NCBI GenBank assembly: GCA_012522165.1
Contig: JAAYKZ010000080.1
Coordinates: 1 to 6,334 of the forward strand
Reading direction: 5' to 3'
Origin: Clostridiales bacterium
Lineage (GTDB): Bacteria > Bacillota > Clostridia > Caldicoprobacterales > UBA3941
DNA: 6,334 nt
Part shown: positions 4,901 to 6,334 of the stretch, piece by piece
How the letters are laid out: every line of letters starts with the position of its first letter
Numbering within the stretch: position 1 is the first letter of the stretch
Translations under genes and position numbers: made by a program
Notes under the pieces: generated by a model
Told to the model about the DNA's origin: nothing
Database searches by the model: none
Seen by the model: only the letters and a program-made list of their open reading frames with translations

Positions 4901-6334
4901 AGTAAAAAAAGGTTATGAAAAGGCACCTCACAGGTCTTTGTTTAAGGCTATGGGATATACTAATGAGGAGTTGGCGTTACCTCTCATAGGGATAGTTAAC
5001 TCACAAAATGAAATTGTTCCTGGTCATATACATCTAGATACCATAGCAGAAGCGGTAAAAAGTGGTGTTAGAATGGCAGGAGGCACCCCTATTGAGTTTC
5101 CAACCATAGGGGTATGCGATGGTATTGCTATGAATCATGTAGGTATGAATTATTCTCTAGCCTCCCGTGAACTCATAGCTGACAGTATTGAAGCAATGGC
5201 AATGGCCCATGGCTTTGATGGTCTGGTGCTAATACCCAATTGTGACAAAATTGTACCAGCCATGCTTATGGCTGCAGCTAGACTTAATATTCCTTCTATA
5301 GTAATAAGCGGTGGACCTATGCTGGCTGGAAGGAGAGGAAAAAAGGATCTAGATCTAAATTCTGTATTTGAAGGGGTAGGTGCTGTCAGTGCTGGAATTA
5401 TGACTGAAGAAGAACTTTATGAGATAGAGGAAGATGCCTGCCGCAGCTGTGGTTCATGTGCAGGTATGTTTACCGCCAATTCCATGAACTGCTTAACGGA
5501 GGTATTGGGTATGGGCCTGCCTGGCAACGGAACTATTCCTGCTGTTTTTGCTGAAAGAATAAGATTGGCCAAAAAAGCAGGTATGCAGATAATGGAGCTG
5601 GTAGAAAAGGATATACGTCCACGGGATATTATGACGGAAAAAGCCTTTGAGAATGCCCTAACGGTGGATATGGCCCTTGGGTGTTCTACCAATTCAGTGC
5701 TGCATCTAACAGCAATTGCCCATGAAGCAGGCATTGAAATAGATCTTGATATTATCAATCAAGTGAGCATGAGAACACCAAACCTTTGCAGGTTAAGCCC
5801 AGCGGGACATCATCATATAGAAGATCTATATGCAGCTGGAGGAGTACAGGCTGTAATGAAAGAACTGTCCAAGAAGGAGCTAATAAACCTGGATTTAATA
5901 ACAGTAACAGGTAAAAAGATAAGTGAAAATATTCAAAATGTGAGAGTATTGGACTACGATGTAATCCGTCCCATAGACAATCCCTATAGTGAAACTGGTG
6001 GTATAGCAGTACTTCGTGGTAACCTGGCACCTAACGGGGCAGTGGTAAAAAAGGCTGCAGTTGCACCAGAGATGATGGTACATGAAGGTCCTGCTAGGGT
6101 ATTTAACTCAGAGGAAGAGGCCTTTGCAGCTATTTTAGGAGGGAAAATTCAGAAAGGCGATGTTGTAGTTATACGCTATGAAGGTCCTAAAGGGGGACCA
6201 GGTATGAAGGAGATGCTATCTCCTACGTCAGCCATTGCGGGCATGGGACTAGATAAGGATGTGGCCCTGCTTACAGACGGCAGATTTTCCGGAGCTACAA
6301 GGGGAGCCTCTATTGGGCATATTTCACCTGAAGC
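4887..6334 (+). CDS. ilvD: Dihydroxy-acid dehydratase IlvD (3' end outside window)
   Basis: An Fe-S enzyme that dehydrates 2,3-dihydroxy-3-methylbutanoate and -pentanoate to the 2-oxo acids leading to valine (and leucine) and isoleucine. The frame is open from TTG 4887 to the window edge: 482 complete codons, so roughly the last 70 of a usual 550-560 are missing. The start gives MISDRVKKGYEKAPHRS, matching family N-termini. Motifs include NEIVPGH (41-47), GVCDGIAM with metal ligand Asp78, PNCDK with cluster ligand Cys119 and the expected carbamylated Lys121, CRSCGSCAGMFTAN with Cys185, Cys188 and Cys191, GCSTNSVLH, RYEGPKGGPGMKEM with metal ligand Glu442, and DGRFSG with catalytic Ser468. Gly46 occupies the place of the extra cysteine (PCN) seen in mycobacterial and plant-type [2Fe-2S] enzymes, as in E. 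coli IlvD, suggesting an oxygen-sensitive cluster. Ala replaces the usual Gly in NCDKxxPG. The 14-base overlap with the previous gene suggests coupled translation. Confidence 0.95.
   Translation, partial: MISDRVKKGYEKAPHRSLFKAMGYTNEELALPLIGIVNSQNEIVPGHIHLDTIAEAVKSGVRMAGGTPIEFPTIGVCDGIAMNHVGMNYSLASRELIADSIEAMAMAHGFDGLVLIPNCDKIVPAMLMAAARLNIPSIVISGGPMLAGRRGKKDLDLNSVFEGVGAVSAGIMTEEELYEIEEDACRSCGSCAGMFTANSMNCLTEVLGMGLPGNGTIPAVFAERIRLAKKAGMQIMELVEKDIRPRDIMTEKAFENALTVDMALGCSTNSVLHLTAIAHEAGIEIDLDIINQVSMRTPNLCRLSPAGHHHIEDLYAAGGVQAVMKELSKKELINLDLITVTGKKISENIQNVRVLDYDVIRPIDNPYSETGGIAVLRGNLAPNGAVVKKAAVAPEMMVHEGPARVFNSEEEAFAAILGGKIQKGDVVVIRYEGPKGGPGMKEMLSPTSAIAGMGLDKDVALLTDGRFSGATRGASIGHISPE

Noticed and set aside
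5451..5466. Broken or pseudogene ilvD because of its missing cluster cysteine
   Set aside because: The frame is intact and other residues are conserved; Gly at residue 46 is also found in functional IlvD such as the E. coli and Bacillus enzymes.
5417..6083. Several minus-strand open frames opposite ilvD
   Set aside because: They are antisense to an unbroken, motif-complete ilvD frame and translate to low-complexity sequence with no family features.
1..6334. CRISPR array, insertion sequence, tRNA, integration site or defence genes
   Set aside because: No regularly spaced repeats, transposase motifs, tRNA-like folds or defence domains were seen on either strand.

Overview
The window is a branched-chain amino acid biosynthesis region from what looks like an anaerobic, low-GC Gram-positive bacterium, most likely a member of the Clostridia. 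This rests on the moderately AT-rich DNA, heavy use of ATA, AGA and AAA codons, strong AGGAGG-type ribosome binding sites, the short (about 421-residue) form of LeuC, and the protein sequences, which read like clostridial family members. All genes that can be supported lie on the + strand. The genus cannot be named from the sequence alone.

Layout. Positions 1-287 are the 3' end of a citramalate synthase gene (cimA); its start is outside the window. A 191-base leader follows (288-478), with a perfect 14-bp inverted repeat, a CodY-box-like sequence and a possible ten-codon isoleucine-rich reading frame. Then come leuC (479-1744), leuD (1741-2229, 4-bp overlap) and leuB (2232-3296, 2-base gap), a compact isopropylmalate isomerase and dehydrogenase block. 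After a 94-base gap with a 9-bp inverted repeat covering the next ribosome binding site, there is a membrane-anchored M23 peptidase (3391-4284), a small nitroreductase-family flavoprotein (4310-4900), and ilvD, dihydroxy-acid dehydratase. ilvD starts at a TTG codon inside the end of the nitroreductase gene (4887) and runs off the right edge without a stop.

How the genes work together. CimA makes (R)-citramalate from pyruvate and acetyl-CoA. LeuCD can isomerise citramalate through citraconate to methylmalate, and LeuB can oxidise that to 2-oxobutyrate, the precursor of isoleucine. The same LeuCD and LeuB serve leucine synthesis on isopropylmalate, and IlvD serves isoleucine and valine (and so leucine). 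The neighbourhood therefore fits threonine-independent isoleucine synthesis alongside leucine and valine synthesis. No leuA, ilvB/N, ilvC or ilvE is visible here. The peptidase and nitroreductase have no obvious part in the pathway but sit in the same transcriptional direction with short gaps.

Overall this is mostly ordinary metabolism. I see no sign of a new defence, mobile or RNA system. The parts worth a second look are the leader before leuC and the inverted repeat over the peptidase ribosome binding site.
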